A DNA stretch of 64,000 nucleotides from Burkholderia sp. S171 (GCF_009766085.1 NZ_LMUF01000016.1:40396-104395), one strand, 5' to 3'; positions 25,578 to 34,953 are shown, counted from the first letter of the stretch. Numbers and translations: made by a program. Notes: generated by a model from the letters alone, not told the origin.

Positions 25578-26339
25578 TCATTCCAGCGTCAGTTCGATGT
25601 CACCAATCCGGTCCACCCGGCCGCTTATCACGCATGGCCCTTCGATCCGCCGTGCGCCCGTGTAGGAGCCGGTGGTGATGGTCCAGAACGGCTGGACGGT
25701 ATGTCCGTGCGTGCTGCAATGGTTGACGAACCACACCAGCAGTTCCCGGGGATCGCCAGCCGGATTGCCGGTGCTCGGCGGCACGATCGACACGCCATCA
25801 ACAGACAGTTCGAGCAGCGGAGAAAGGAAATCGAAGTTAGGGGCAATCACGTCATACGGCTCCATCTTGCCAACGACGAGTGCCCCGTTGTTCTGCGAAT
25901 CGGCAAGTTGTGCCAGTGTCGCGAGGTTTGGCCATTGCGCGAAGCGGCTATCGACCACCTCAAGCGCGACGGCCATGCTGCCCAGCGCCGCAAGCACTTC
26001 GCTGCGGCTGTAAGGTTCTTCACGGGGCGGTAACGCGTACGAAAAACGAAACGCGATCTCGAGTTCAATCAGCGCACGAAAAAACGAGGCGTGCGCAATG
26101 CGCGCCGGCGAAGTGTGGACGAGTTCCGCGTCAATGGGCGCCGTGTTCGCCAGTGCGCCGGGGGCACGCGCGCCGACTTTCCACGCGCCAATTCGCGCGC
26201 CGGAAAGGGTCAGAACTTCGTGCTGGATGGCGTAAGCCGCTTCGGCGTCGGCGGGGATATCGACTGACTCGAGGTCTTCTATCTGAGTGCGCTGGCGGCG
26301 GGCCTGAACGAGCTGTGCGGCAAGGGTGGATCCGGTCAT
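25578..26339 (-). CDS. Fumarylacetoacetate-hydrolase-family hydratase (2-keto-4-pentenoate hydratase-like)
   Basis: A 253-residue cytoplasmic enzyme of the MhpD type, which adds water to 2-hydroxypentadienoates at the end of aromatic meta-cleavage. The metal-binding ExE is visible in RALIELEIAFRF (about 108-110), and the family lines ALEVVDSRF, GALVVG and GDPRELLVWFVNH are present, the last near the catalytic pocket. Length is usual. It stands alone between two terminators, with no ring-cleavage genes near, so the in vivo substrate is unclear. The related decarboxylase (DmpH-like) cannot be fully excluded. Confidence 0.82.
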   Translation of the reverse strand: MTGSTLAAQLVQARRQRTQIEDLESVDIPADAEAAYAIQHEVLTLSGARIGAWKVGARAPGALANTAPIDAELVHTSPARIAHASFFRALIELEIAFRFSYALPPREEPYSRSEVLAALGSMAVALEVVDSRFAQWPNLATLAQLADSQNNGALVVGKMEPYDVIAPNFDFLSPLLELSVDGVSIVPPSTGNPAGDPRELLVWFVNHCSTHGHTVQPFWTITTGSYTGARRIEGPCVISGRVDRIGDIELTLE

Positions 26340-26693
26340 GGCAAGCGTCCTGTGGTGGTGATCGAAACGCGTTCTAATCCCTTGAAGGATGAACGAAGTG
26401 CGCTCAGTGTACGGGGAAGTCCGCCTGCATCGCGAGTTCGGGTAGGGACAATAGGGGTTCCGCGATGGCGATTGCTTGACGAGTGCGCCGCTGGGCGCGG
26501 TGGGTTCTTGTGTGTTGACGGAAGGTTGTATCCGGGCCCGATGCGCACGCGCTGATCGGGCCCTAGTCGCAGGTTTGCCTTGCTAGGTGCGCTCTGGACG
26601 CCAGGAGCGCCTATAAGACGCGCCAACCCAACCGCGCGAGGGAGGGGCTGTGAGAGCGTGAGTTAATCGGGTTAAAGCAAACCGCTCGCGATC
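26340..26693. other. Intergenic region, no gene seen
   Basis: GC-rich sequence between the start of the hydratase gene and the 3' end of the chemoreceptor gene. It should hold the hydratase promoter; I cannot point to clear boxes. Confidence 0.4.
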
Positions 26694-26735
26694 AATAAAA
26701 ACGCGCTCCGCAAACCAGGTTCGCGGAGCGCGTTT
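26694..26735 (-). terminator. Terminator of the chemoreceptor gene
   Basis: A 13-bp perfect stem (26699-26711 with 26723-26735) with an 11-base loop; read on the minus strand it ends in TTTTTATT. It lies 25 bases past the stop of the chemoreceptor gene. Confidence 0.85.
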
Positions 26736-26759
26736 GACTCAATAAACTCACTCAACTGA

Positions 26760-28490
26760 TCAGAAAGTTTGCCAGTCACCGGCGGCAGCCGCCGCAGCCG
26801 CCACCGGCCGTACCGCGACGGGCGCTTTAGCCAGCGTCGTTGCCGGCGCTGCGCGCCGCGGCTTCGCTGGAACGGTCAGCCGCGACTTTGCTGCCGCGGA
26901 TGACCCAGGCCGCGCCGCAGCGTGGCTGAACGCTGCTTCGACCGCGCTGTCGTCCTCAAGTTGAAATACCGCCACAGCCTGCCGCAACTTCGCTGCCTGA
27001 TCCTCCAGCGATTGCGCCGCCGCCGCTGCCTCCTCGACCAGCGCCGCGTTCTGCTGCGTCACTTCGTCCATCTGCGTAACCGCGCGCGCCACTTGTTCAA
27101 TGCCGCTGCTCTGCTCCTGCGACGCCGCCGCGATCTCGCCCATGATGTCGGTGACACGTTGCACCGCGCCGATAATCTCGTTCATCGTGCGGCCGGCTTC
27201 GTCGACCAGCGATGTCCCCGATTGCACGCGCTTGACTGAGGTATCGATAAGACCCTTGATCTCCTTAGCCGCTGCCGACGAACGTTGAGCGAGGTTGCGC
27301 ACCTCGCCTGCCACGACGGCAAAACCGCGCCCTTCTTCCCCGGCCCGCGCAGCTTCCACGGCCGCGTTCAGCGCCAGGATATTGGTCTGGAACGCAATCC
27401 CTTCGATGATCGTAATAATGTCCGCGATCTTCGCCGAACTCTGATTGATATCGCCCATGGTGTCGACCACCTGGGCCACCACGCGGCTGCCCTTGTTCGC
27501 GATCTCCGACGCGTTGGCGGCAAGCGAACTGGCCTGCCGGGCGTTATCGGCGTTCTGCTTTACCGTGCCGGTCAGTTCGTCCATGCTCGACGCGGTTTCC
27601 TGCAGCGCCGACGCCTGTTCTTCCGTCCGCGACGACAAGTCGATATTGCCCGCCGCGATCTGCTTGGTCGCCGTGGCGATGGATTCGCTGCCCGAGCGTA
27701 CGCTGCGAACCGTTCCGACGAGACTGGCCTGCATCCGTGCAAGACCTTGCATCAGCAGGCCCATTTCGTCGCGCGAGGTGGCGACCACCTTGCCGCGCAG
27801 ATCACCGGCTGCGATGGCTTCGAAATGTTCGAGCGCGGCATCCAGCGGCCGGCCAATCGCGCGGCGTAACGCAACCCACGAAAACGCGGCGGCGGCCAGT
27901 CCGGCCAGGATGGCAATCAGGCTCAACGTGCGAAATGTCGCCGCGGCCGATTGGGCTGCGTCGTAGCCGTGCCTCGCGCCGTCGAACTGGAATGTGCGCA
28001 GCGCGTCGTTGGCTGTCGAAAGCTCGCCGTATGCGACCTGCATCGCTTTGGCTGTCTCTACGATCCGCGCCTGGTCATTCGCCCTGACCGCGTCATAGCC
28101 GCTGTCGATCACCTTTTGCAGCGCGAGGCGCTTGGCGTTGGACGCATCGGCGAGTTGCCTTTCGGTCGCGTCCTGCGGCAGCTCGGTGTATTTTTTCCAG
28201 TAATCGTTGGCACGGCTGCGCATCATGCCGCCGCGCTCGATAGTCGCCGCTACTTCCGGCGTCCCGGCAAGAAACGCCGCCCGATCGAATATGAGCCGTT
28301 CGCGGGCCGTATAAAGCTCCGCGTTGCTAACGGCGTTCGCGCTCGGCATCTGGTTCTCGAACGTGTCGCGATAGGACCGGTTCGCCTGGGTCATCCCGTA
28401 AAGCCCCAATCCGCCGATTGCTACCAGAAGTAGCCCCAGAAATGCCATCGTCAGACCGAGACGCGCCTTGATCGTTAAACTCATATTCAT
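26760..28490 (-). CDS. Methyl-accepting chemotaxis protein
   Basis: A 576-residue inner-membrane chemoreceptor. TM1 at about 10-32, a four-helix periplasmic sensor (about 33-188, Tar-like), TM2 at about 190-211, HAMP (about 212-265), then the signalling coiled coil with the conserved tip [20 protein letters not shown]. After a Pro/Ala-rich flexible linker (about 525-570) the chain ends DWQTF, resembling the NWETF tether that recruits CheR and CheB. The start has GGGG ahead of ATG. No che genes are near. Amino acids or small acids are typical ligands for this class; none can be assigned here. Two palindromes lie about 200-250 bases upstream. Confidence 0.93.
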   Translation of the reverse strand: MNMSLTIKARLGLTMAFLGLLLVAIGGLGLYGMTQANRSYRDTFENQMPSANAVSNAELYTARERLIFDRAAFLAGTPEVAATIERGGMMRSRANDYWKKYTELPQDATERQLADASNAKRLALQKVIDSGYDAVRANDQARIVETAKAMQVAYGELSTANDALRTFQFDGARHGYDAAQSAAATFRTLSLIAILAGLAAAAFSWVALRRAIGRPLDAALEHFEAIAAGDLRGKVVATSRDEMGLLMQGLARMQASLVGTVRSVRSGSESIATATKQIAAGNIDLSSRTEEQASALQETASSMDELTGTVKQNADNARQASSLAANASEIANKGSRVVAQVVDTMGDINQSSAKIADIITIIEGIAFQTNILALNAAVEAARAGEEGRGFAVVAGEVRNLAQRSSAAAKEIKGLIDTSVKRVQSGTSLVDEAGRTMNEIIGAVQRVTDIMGEIAAASQEQSSGIEQVARAVTQMDEVTQQNAALVEEAAAAAQSLEDQAAKLRQAVAVFQLEDDSAVEAAFSHAAARPGSSAAAKSRLTVPAKPRRAAPATTLAKAPVAVRPVAAAAAAAGDWQTF

Positions 28491-28696
28491 GATTTTCCCC
28501 GGAGCTGCTTATAAAAATGTCGGCACGGCGCGGTCTGGAATCGCGATTCGGAATCGCAATTCGGAACAAGGCCAGATTCGCCTGCTTGGACATCTTTTAC
28601 GGCGTGCGAACGACGCACTTGAGGAAATTCATGAAATGTTATTTCGTCTAATGATTTACCCTGAGAACTTTAGGTGCGCGTTATTCAGCAAAGGAT

Positions 28697-28708
28697 CGCA
28701 TTAATGCG
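28697..28708. promoter_or_regulatory. Palindrome CGCATTAATGCG
   Basis: Perfect 12-bp palindrome about 207 bases upstream of the chemoreceptor start, a possible regulator site. Confidence 0.35.
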
Positions 28709-28719
28709 TTTGTTGTAAA

Positions 28720-28736
28720 CGATTCATGATGAATCG
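28720..28736. promoter_or_regulatory. Palindrome CGATTCAT-G-ATGAATCG
   Basis: Perfect 8-bp arms around one base, 11 bases from the previous palindrome. The pair suggests a bound dimeric regulator. Confidence 0.4.
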
Positions 28737-28945
28737 CATCATCGGATTTATGGCCGAGAGCGGAATCGGTTGAGGTATTGATTCGGGAGAAAGAGGAAAA
28801 AAGGAGAAACACGAAGAGGTCAGGATGCTGCCGGACGTGATGGTTTCTTGCTCTTTTCTATGAGTGGACGCTCAGCCAAAGCGCCACCAATCGGGGTTTT
28901 GCCGACGCCAGGCAAAACCCCGAATGCGACCGTGCTCTGCCTGCT

Positions 28946-30025
28946 TCAGGCCTTCTCGGTTTTACCCTGGCCCAACGCCACGGAATTCGCCGCCACATCT
29001 TTCCGATAAGTCAGCGGCAACACTTCCGGCACAACTGCCGTCGACTCACGCAGGATCATGCGCGGCGTGACGACGCGCCGTCGCGTGGTCGCCGGCACCT
29101 TGCCCGCGATCCGGTCGATCAGCGTCTGCGCCGCGAGCTCGCCGAGTTCGCGCACCGATTGCCCCACCGTCGACAACGCCGGATAGGTGTATCGGCTCAA
29201 TTCGATATCGTCGAAACCGATGATTGAACAGTCGCGCGGCACGTTTATACCCCGCTCCGCCGCCGCCCGCAATGCACCGACGCCCATCATGTCGTTGCAC
29301 GCAAAAATACCGGTAGGCCTGAGGGTATCGAAGAGCTGGGAAGCCGCTTCGTAACCGCCGGTCGCTGAAAACGCGCTCTGCTGAATGGCGTTCGGTTCGA
29401 TCTCGATGCCGCGCTCCGCCATTGCACGGATAAATCCGTGGACGCGCATCGCGCTGACCGCCGTGGCAATGGGACCGGTGATACAGCCAACCCGCGAGTG
29501 GCCGAGTTGCAGCAAGTGGCGCGTAGCCAGATAGCCGCCCTTCTCGTGGTCGATCTGCACCAGATCCGCCGATACGCCTTCAATATTCCGGTCCAGGATC
29601 ACCAGCGGTTCACGCGAACCGGCCAGGCTTTGCGCCAGCACCGCATCTTCTCCCGCTGACGCAATCACCAGCCCGTCGATGCGTTTTTCCTGCAGGACAC
29701 GCAAGTAGCTGCGCTGCTTGGCGGGGTCGTCATCCGAATTGCAGAAGAACATGCAATAGCCGTTCTTCGCGCACCCGTCTTCCACCCCTCGCGCCAGTTC
29801 CGCGAAGTACGGGTTGGTCGCGTTCGGCACCAGCAAGCCGATGGTGAGCGTATTACGCGCCTTGAGAGAACGCGCCACCGCCGAGGGCACGTAATCGAGT
29901 TGCACGATCGCGCGCTCCACCTTCAGCCGCACCTCAGCCGACACGGGCCGCGAGTTGTTCACGACATGAGACACCGTAGTGAACGATACGCCCGCAATGG
30001 CTGCTACATCTTTGATCGTCGCCAT
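28946..30025 (-). CDS. LacI-family regulator of the adjacent sugar ABC genes
   Basis: A 359-residue repressor with the LacI headpiece (TIKDVAAIAGVSFTTVSHVV, hinge helix near AVARSLKARN) and a periplasmic-binding-like sugar domain (TIGLLVPNATNPYFAELARG, then IFACNDMMGVGALRAA). It resembles RbsR/PurR more than LacI itself. AAGGA precedes the ATG. It is the last gene of the rbsB-rbsA-lacI set on one strand, and a LacI-like dyad lies at 32103-32114. The C-terminal 20 residues are poorly conserved. Ribose or another pentose is the probable effector; this is inference from the neighbours. Confidence 0.88.
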   Translation of the reverse strand: MATIKDVAAIAGVSFTTVSHVVNNSRPVSAEVRLKVERAIVQLDYVPSAVARSLKARNTLTIGLLVPNATNPYFAELARGVEDGCAKNGYCMFFCNSDDDPAKQRSYLRVLQEKRIDGLVIASAGEDAVLAQSLAGSREPLVILDRNIEGVSADLVQIDHEKGGYLATRHLLQLGHSRVGCITGPIATAVSAMRVHGFIRAMAERGIEIEPNAIQQSAFSATGGYEAASQLFDTLRPTGIFACNDMMGVGALRAAAERGINVPRDCSIIGFDDIELSRYTYPALSTVGQSVRELGELAAQTLIDRIAGKVPATTRRRVVTPRMILRESTAVVPEVLPLTYRKDVAANSVALGQGKTEKA

Positions 30026-30332
30026 ACTTGGTCCTTCTCTCTGACTTGTTCTTGCTTCTTGCTCTTCTTAATTGGCCCCCGCAACGCGCATCCCACTGCG
30101 CTGCCCTCTAGCCTTGCGTTTCCGGTTGCCTGCTTGGTCTAACGTAGTACGCCTGCCTGTGGGCGGCCATTGCGAATGACGACCGCCCGCCGGCGTTTCC
30201 CCGCGCCGGCTTTCATGCTTCACGGGCGCCACAGCTTTTTGCCGCTTTTGCACCCGCGCATTACCTGATTCAACTGCTTTGGCTGCCGTGTTTCAACTGC
30301 TTCAAAAATTTTCGGTGTGCCGGTTCAGCGCT
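30026..30332. other. Gap between rbsA and lacI genes, where a permease would be expected
   Basis: 307 bases with no gene. A GC-rich inverted repeat (30189-30195 with 30204-30210) is present. Translation of either strand gives no membrane segments, so no remnant of a permease gene is visible. Confidence 0.6.
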
Positions 30333-31961
30333 TCACTGCCGATCCGCCGCGCCTGGCTCAGACTGCTGAGCCTCCTGAGGCGGCGCCTTGGCGTCCGGCA
30401 CGATGGGTTCCTGGAGGATTTCGTCGCGTTTCGCGTAACCGGCGAAAGCAGCTGCCAACAGCGCGTCCTGCGACCATGTGTCCCGTTCGAAAACCCCCGT
30501 CATCCGTCCCGCCGACATCACCCCGATCCGGTCGCAAATCAGCATCAGTTCGCGCAGATCGCTGGACACCACCACCAGCGCCCGCCCTTCCAGCGCCAGC
30601 GCGCCCATCAGCGCATAAATATCAAACTTCGCGCCGACATCGATGCCGCGCGTGGGTTCATCGAACAGAAGCACGGTTGAGTCGCGTGCGAGCCAGCGGC
30701 CGATCACCACCTTTTGCTGGTTGCCGCCCGACAACTCCGACACCGGTTGCGACGGACCTGCGGCGCGGATATGCATCGCGTCGATCTGTTTTTGCGCCAG
30801 CGCCGCTTCACGCTGTCCATCGACAAAACCCCTGCTCGATACCGCGCCGATATTGCCGAGCGAAATATTCGCGGCAATCGGCTGCGGCAGCAGCAAACCC
30901 TCGTCCTTGCGATCCTCGGTGATCAGCGCAATGCCGTTCTTCACCGCGTCCGCAGGCGACGTGATCTTCACCGGCATCAGCGCAGCACCTTCGTGCGCGA
31001 CCGACACCACGCCGCTATCGGCCCGATCCGCGCCGTAGATCAGCCGCATCAGTTCCGTGCGGCCCGCGCCGATTAACCCGCTGATGCCGAAAATCTCGCC
31101 CGCTTTCACCTCGAACGACACGTCGCGGACGACCTGGCCGCGGCTCATGCCGGCCACTTTCAGCGCGACGTCGCGAATTTTTCGCTCGCCCAGATCGATC
31201 CGCTCGCCTATGTCACGCCCCACCATGAGCGTGACGAGGCGGTCGCTAGTGAGGTTCTGCATGGCGTCGATGTGAACCAGCTTGCCATCGCGCAGCACGG
31301 CTGCGCGCCCGGCGATCCGCTTGAGTTCTTCCAGCCGGTGCGAGATATACACCAGCGCCACGCCCCGCGCTTTCAAGCGCTCGACCTGCTCGAACAGCAG
31401 GTCCACTTCGCGCGCCGTCAGCATGGCGGTGGGTTCGTCGAGAATCAGCACGCGGCAATCGCCAATCAGGTTCCGCGCGATTTCCACCATCTGCTGATGC
31501 CCGATCCCCAGTTCGCCCACGAGCGTATCGGGGTCGATTGCGTCAAGCCCGACCTGCTGCATCGCGTGGCGCGCGTCCTCGCGCAGCGCCGCCCGGTCGA
31601 TCCAGCCAAATTTGAATCCCTTGCGCTGCGGCAAGCGGTTCAGGAACAAGTTTTCCGCCACCGACAACGTAGGCAACAGGTTCAATTCCTGCATCACCAT
31701 GCGCACGCCCAGCGCTTCTGCCTCCTTGCGGCTAGCCGGTGTGTAAGGCGCTCCACCCAAGGTCATGGTGCCAGTCGTCGGATCAACCAGGCCGCCAATG
31801 ATCTTGGACAGCGTGCTTTTCCCGGCGCCGTTTTCCCCGGTCAATGCAAGGACTTCGCCGGCATGCAGATCCAGCGTGACATCGGATAAAACCGGTTCCA
31901 CGTAGGTCTTGCCTATACCGCTCACCGTCAGAACGGGCGCGGTTTCCACTCTGTCGTCCAT
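30333..31961 (-). CDS. Sugar ABC transporter ATP-binding protein, RbsA/XylG-like
   Basis: A 542-residue ATPase with two ABC domains, as in RbsA. First domain: Walker A GENGAGKST, signature LGIGHQQMVEIARNL, Walker B VLILDEPTA. Second domain: degenerate Walker A region GLIGAGRTELMRLIYG, signature LSGGNQQKVVIGRWLA, Walker B VLLFDEPTRGID. Such proteins energise ribose, xylose, galactose or inositol import. The ATG at 31961 has GGAG upstream; a TTG at 31979 is the alternative. The matching permease gene is absent from the window, so the protein may use a permease encoded elsewhere or be nonfunctional for transport. Confidence 0.9.
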   Translation of the reverse strand: MDDRVETAPVLTVSGIGKTYVEPVLSDVTLDLHAGEVLALTGENGAGKSTLSKIIGGLVDPTTGTMTLGGAPYTPASRKEAEALGVRMVMQELNLLPTLSVAENLFLNRLPQRKGFKFGWIDRAALREDARHAMQQVGLDAIDPDTLVGELGIGHQQMVEIARNLIGDCRVLILDEPTAMLTAREVDLLFEQVERLKARGVALVYISHRLEELKRIAGRAAVLRDGKLVHIDAMQNLTSDRLVTLMVGRDIGERIDLGERKIRDVALKVAGMSRGQVVRDVSFEVKAGEIFGISGLIGAGRTELMRLIYGADRADSGVVSVAHEGAALMPVKITSPADAVKNGIALITEDRKDEGLLLPQPIAANISLGNIGAVSSRGFVDGQREAALAQKQIDAMHIRAAGPSQPVSELSGGNQQKVVIGRWLARDSTVLLFDEPTRGIDVGAKFDIYALMGALALEGRALVVVSSDLRELMLICDRIGVMSAGRMTGVFERDTWSQDALLAAAFAGYAKRDEILQEPIVPDAKAPPQEAQQSEPGAADRQ

Positions 31962-32332
31962 CCTCTTCTCCGGCGACAAGCCGCTGCGTTCTCTAAATCC
32001 TCTAAACGCGCGCCCTTCTCGCTGCGCCCGGCCACAAACCGGGCTTCGCAGACCCTGTGAACCTCAATAAAGCGATGCTTCGATTCCACCAAGGGTCCGA
32101 TCGCAATCGTTTGCAGACGGGTCTGTTCGCAAAACCTCAACTAGCCAAATCGGCCCAATTTGGTCCGATTTTCGTCCAACTACCCTGCCTACTAAGTTCA
32201 GATACACGATTCCCGGCTCCGCTTGGCTACTCATCGAAAAACGAGTTGATCATCCCATTCTCTCGTTTATCGGCAGCGGCGCCCGTTTCTTAAGATTTAA
32301 GCAGACAAATCGATACCCTATGCCTGTAATAC
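31962..32332. other. Intergenic region between rbsB and rbsA genes
   Basis: 371 bases, unusually long for such an operon. It carries a near-palindrome GCAATCGTTTGC at 32103-32114 with a central CG, the shape of a LacI/RbsR operator. No gene seen. Confidence 0.5.
32103..32114. promoter_or_regulatory. LacI-family operator candidate
   Basis: GCAATCGTTTGC: ten of twelve positions are symmetric around CG. It lies 142 bases upstream of the rbsA start. Confidence 0.35.
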
Positions 32333-33325
32333 CTATTTTTTGGTAATCAGGACCACTGGTGTTTCCACTATGCCCGACAATTCCGACTGTTTCTTATGCT
32401 CGGAAATCGCCTTCAAAGCCGTGTCGATACCAAATACCGCCTGTTTTGCGGCGTATTGATCGGCAGTTGCAAGAATCCGCCCGTCGGCGAGCATCGGCTT
32501 GATGGCGTTGATGTTGTCATAACCCACCACCTGAACCTTGCCCGCTTTGCCGGCCGCCCGCACGGCAGCCACTGCGCCAAGCGCCATGTTGTCGTTGCCG
32601 CACAGCAGCGCCTTGATGTCCGGGTTCGCGTTCAGGATCTGCGATGCCACGGCATTACCCTTGTCGATTTCCCAATCTCCGGATTGCAGTGCAACGACCT
32701 TCATGCCGCCCGTTTGCATCGCTTCCTTGAAGCCGGCCGTGCGTTGCTGCGCGTTGGTCGTGGTCGACACGCCTTCGATAATGCCGACTTCATCACCTGC
32801 CTTGAGTCGCTTCGCCAGATACTCCCCGACCAGCCTTGCGCCCTTCGCGTTGTCCGGGCCGACGAACGGCACGTTCAGGTCCTTCGACTTGAGCACGTCC
32901 GGGTCCAGCCGGTTGTCGATATTCACCACAATAATCCCTGCATCCACGGCCTTCTTGATGACCGGAACGAGCGCTTTCGAGTCAGCCGGAGCGATCACGA
33001 GCGCGTCGACCTTTGAGACGATCATCTGCTCGACAATGCGAATCTGGTTCGCGGTATCGGTTTCGTCCTTGATACCGTTGGTGATCAGGTCAAACTGACT
33101 GGCGTTATGCTTCTGATAATCCTTGGCGCCGGTTTCCATCGTCAGGAAAAACTCGTTCGCCAGCGATTTCATCACGAGGGCGACCTTCGGCTTATGCGCG
33201 GCTTGTGCAGCTGCACCCGTGGAATACAGCGACAACGGCAACGCGGCGCACGCGCCCAATGACAGCGCGACCGACAAGAAACGGCGGCGCAGCGCAGGTT
33301 TGACAGGTTTGTGATGTGAATTCAT
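32333..33325 (-). CDS. Sugar ABC transporter substrate-binding protein, RbsB-like
   Basis: A 330-residue periplasmic binding protein of the type-I fold. The N-terminus has a twin-arginine-like signal (RRRFLSVALSLGACAALPL, mature from about residue 42). KVALVMKSLANEFFLTMETG opens the sugar-binding core; VDALVIAPADSKALVPVIKK and GVSTTTNAQQRTAGFKEA are typical of ribose/xylose/inositol binding proteins. GGAG precedes the ATG. It begins the rbsB-rbsA-lacI set, 354 bases from rbsA. The probable ligand is a pentose or polyol, but this needs binding data. Confidence 0.9.
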   Translation of the reverse strand: MNSHHKPVKPALRRRFLSVALSLGACAALPLSLYSTGAAAQAAHKPKVALVMKSLANEFFLTMETGAKDYQKHNASQFDLITNGIKDETDTANQIRIVEQMIVSKVDALVIAPADSKALVPVIKKAVDAGIIVVNIDNRLDPDVLKSKDLNVPFVGPDNAKGARLVGEYLAKRLKAGDEVGIIEGVSTTTNAQQRTAGFKEAMQTGGMKVVALQSGDWEIDKGNAVASQILNANPDIKALLCGNDNMALGAVAAVRAAGKAGKVQVVGYDNINAIKPMLADGRILATADQYAAKQAVFGIDTALKAISEHKKQSELSGIVETPVVLITKK

Positions 33326-33686
33326 GCGGCAAATCTCCTGGTTTCGTTTTGAGTTGTTAGATGTTCAGTTATTGGATGAAACAGGATGGGTGTCGGGATG
33401 TCGGCGTGTCGGGTTTCAGCTGCCGGCAGCGTGTATTCCGGGCGTATCGGTTGCATCGCGCCCCCGGCCGAGGGATTCGGCAGTCGTGCCGGGCATCGAG
33501 ATATACGACCGCTTCAAATAGACAGATTCATCATCGCGCGAGATCCCATGCGGGTGTGCATGGGTTTGCTTTTCGTCCACGTGAATGCGCGCCTTGCGCG
33601 GCCCAATTAGCATGGACGTTGCCACTGCCTATCGCAAATGCTGTCTTTTTTTGCGCTGCGCGTAATGCATCAACGGTGGCAACCGT
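33326..33686. other. Intergenic region upstream of the rbsB gene
   Basis: 361 bases holding the promoter of the sugar transporter genes on one side. A 7-bp inverted repeat (33545-33551 with 33558-33564) lies in it. No gene with coding bias. Confidence 0.4.
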
Positions 33687-33968
33687 TCACAGCTCATCGA
33701 CGGACTCCCCTTCCACCTTTTTATCGATGATCGCCCGCGCATACTCAATCCCGGCTCGTGTCGCGTCGATGGGACTGTCAAACGGTTCCTGCTCCGGCAC
33801 ACCGAACATCTCCGATCTACCGCTCTCGCCACTGGCACTGCGCGAAATGTTGACGACGATATCGAAATGTCGCGGACCATCGTCCGGCTCATCGCGCTCT
33901 TTCGCGCGGCGCAACGCCTGGACAGTGATCTCGAAACCTTTGTAGTGATCGGACAAGGGGCGGGACAT
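33687..33968 (-). CDS. Conserved-looking small hypothetical protein, 93 aa
   Basis: Start fixed at 33968 by AAGGAG six bases upstream; the longer frame above it translates the tandem repeats into an implausible Cys/Phe-rich stretch. The product is acidic, soluble and without signal peptide: SRPLSDHYKGFEITVQALRR, then HFDIVVNISRS and a helix IDATRAGIEYARAIIDKKVE. This alternation suits a small alpha/beta single-domain protein. I recall similar small proteins in Burkholderia relatives but cannot name a function. No operon partner; a 12-bp tandem repeat sits in its leader. Confidence 0.65.
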   Translation of the reverse strand: MSRPLSDHYKGFEITVQALRRAKERDEPDDGPRHFDIVVNISRSASGESGRSEMFGVPEQEPFDSPIDATRAGIEYARAIIDKKVEGESVDEL

Positions 33969-34603
33969 ACGCGACTCCTTTAGGTAGCAAAAACGGTAGC
34001 AGAAACGGTAGCAGAAACTCAGGCAGTAGAAATTCAGGCAATAGAGCGACAGGATCGCACGGCTTTGCAACGCAGCGCACGAAGAGTGTAGGGAGAGACT
34101 GTGAAGGCGCTTTGTCGGCGTGGTGACACCGTTCATGCGAATGTTGCGACGCTACAACGGAGACTTTCCCGTGAGGATGCCTGTGAGCGGCGGTCGTTGC
34201 CGGCCGCGAAATCATCGAGCGTCATGTGCTGTTCAAGCGGGCGGTCGAAATGGAAATTGTAAGCCTCCCGCGCGAAACCGTTGTCGTCGGTGAAAGAAAG
34301 CTTACAAAGCCTGCATTAGCGGATCCGGAACAGAGTGAACTGGTTTTAGGCGGTTCGATTCGATTAATGCGCGCGTCTTTTGAACGACGCGGACGTCGCG
34401 TGTTTTTCGTTTCCTTAGGTTCGAAACCGTACGGCATTTGTATGGCTTTTTGCCATAATGGCTTGCCTTGGTTTGCCTCATTAAGCCACTAGACGATGGC
34501 AATGATGGCAAAAGCAACGGCAAATGCCGCAGCGGTAACGATACGTGCCTGACCTCGCAGCACTTCACCTCGTTTCACGTGATCCATTTAAAGGGAGAAT
34601 CGC
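33969..34603. other. Intergenic region with tandem repeats and an unsupported frame
   Basis: Next to the small gene lie three 12-bp and two 15-bp repeats (33983-34048). Between 34226 and 34492 an 88-codon plus-strand frame of lower GC is open (it includes VSLPRETVVVGERKL), but without ribosome site or recognisable family. The rest is the psiF upstream region; I see no Pho box. Confidence 0.45.
33983..34018. repeat. Tandem repeat, 3 x 12 bp
   Basis: GGTAGCAAAAAC, GGTAGCAGAAAC, GGTAGCAGAAAC in direct succession, followed by a 2 x 15-bp repeat beginning TCAGGCA (34019-34048). All lie in the leader of the minus-strand gene starting at 33968. Confidence 0.85.
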
Positions 34604-34909
34604 ATGAAGATCCGGGCAACCATGGCAACGCTCGCACTGGGCGTCGCTTTAAGCGCGACCTTCGCTGCAACACCGGCGTTTGCCGATAACAGCCAGCAAT
34701 CGAAGATGACGACCTGCAATGCGCAGGCTACGGGCAAGAAAGGTGATGACCGCAAGGCCTTCATGAAAGATTGCCTCTCGTCAGCACCTGCCGCCGCCGC
34801 TCCGATGACCCAGCAGCAGAAAATGACGGCGTGCAACAAATCGGCGACGGGCAAGAAGGGCGACGACCGGAAGGCCTTCATGAAGGACTGTCTCAGCAAC
34901 AAGAGCTGA
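34604..34909 (+). CDS. PsiF-repeat protein, secreted
   Basis: A 101-residue precursor with a signal peptide ending TPAFA (about residue 27) and two PsiF repeats, each of the form KMTxCNxxATGKKGDDRKAF then MKDCLS, near residues 34-58 and 74-97. PsiF is named from a phosphate-starvation gene of E. coli, but its function is unknown; the paired Cys in each repeat probably form disulfides in the periplasm. AGGGAGA precedes the ATG. A strong terminator follows, so it is a single-gene transcript. I see no Pho box, so phosphate control is not supported here. Confidence 0.88.
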   Translation: MKIRATMATLALGVALSATFAATPAFADNSQQSKMTTCNAQATGKKGDDRKAFMKDCLSSAPAAAAPMTQQQKMTACNKSATGKKGDDRKAFMKDCLSNKS

Positions 34910-34953
34910 ACCGGAACGAGGTGACGTTCGATTGCTGGCGATTGTCAGCTCAG

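Larger units (their letters stand above)
28491..28945. other. Intergenic region between chemoreceptor gene and lacI gene
   Basis: Holds the promoter side of the chemoreceptor gene and the 3' flank of the lacI gene. Two palindromes are listed separately. No gene seen, and no convincing flagellar-sigma promoter. Confidence 0.5.

Noticed and set aside
28640..28690. TAAAGTTC read on the minus strand as a flagellar-sigma -35
   Set aside because: No acceptable GCCGATAA-like -10 at the right spacing.
30026..30332. Possible remnant of the missing sugar permease
   Set aside because: No run of hydrophobic codons on either strand.
33545..33564. Inverted repeat CCCATGC/GCATGGG as a terminator
   Set aside because: No T-run in the direction of either flanking transcript.
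34226..34492. 88-codon plus-strand frame with plausible composition
   Set aside because: No ribosome site, no recognised family; kept only as a remark in the region entry.
34493..34603. Pho box upstream of the psiF-like gene
   Set aside because: No pair of CTGTCAT-like words at the right spacing.
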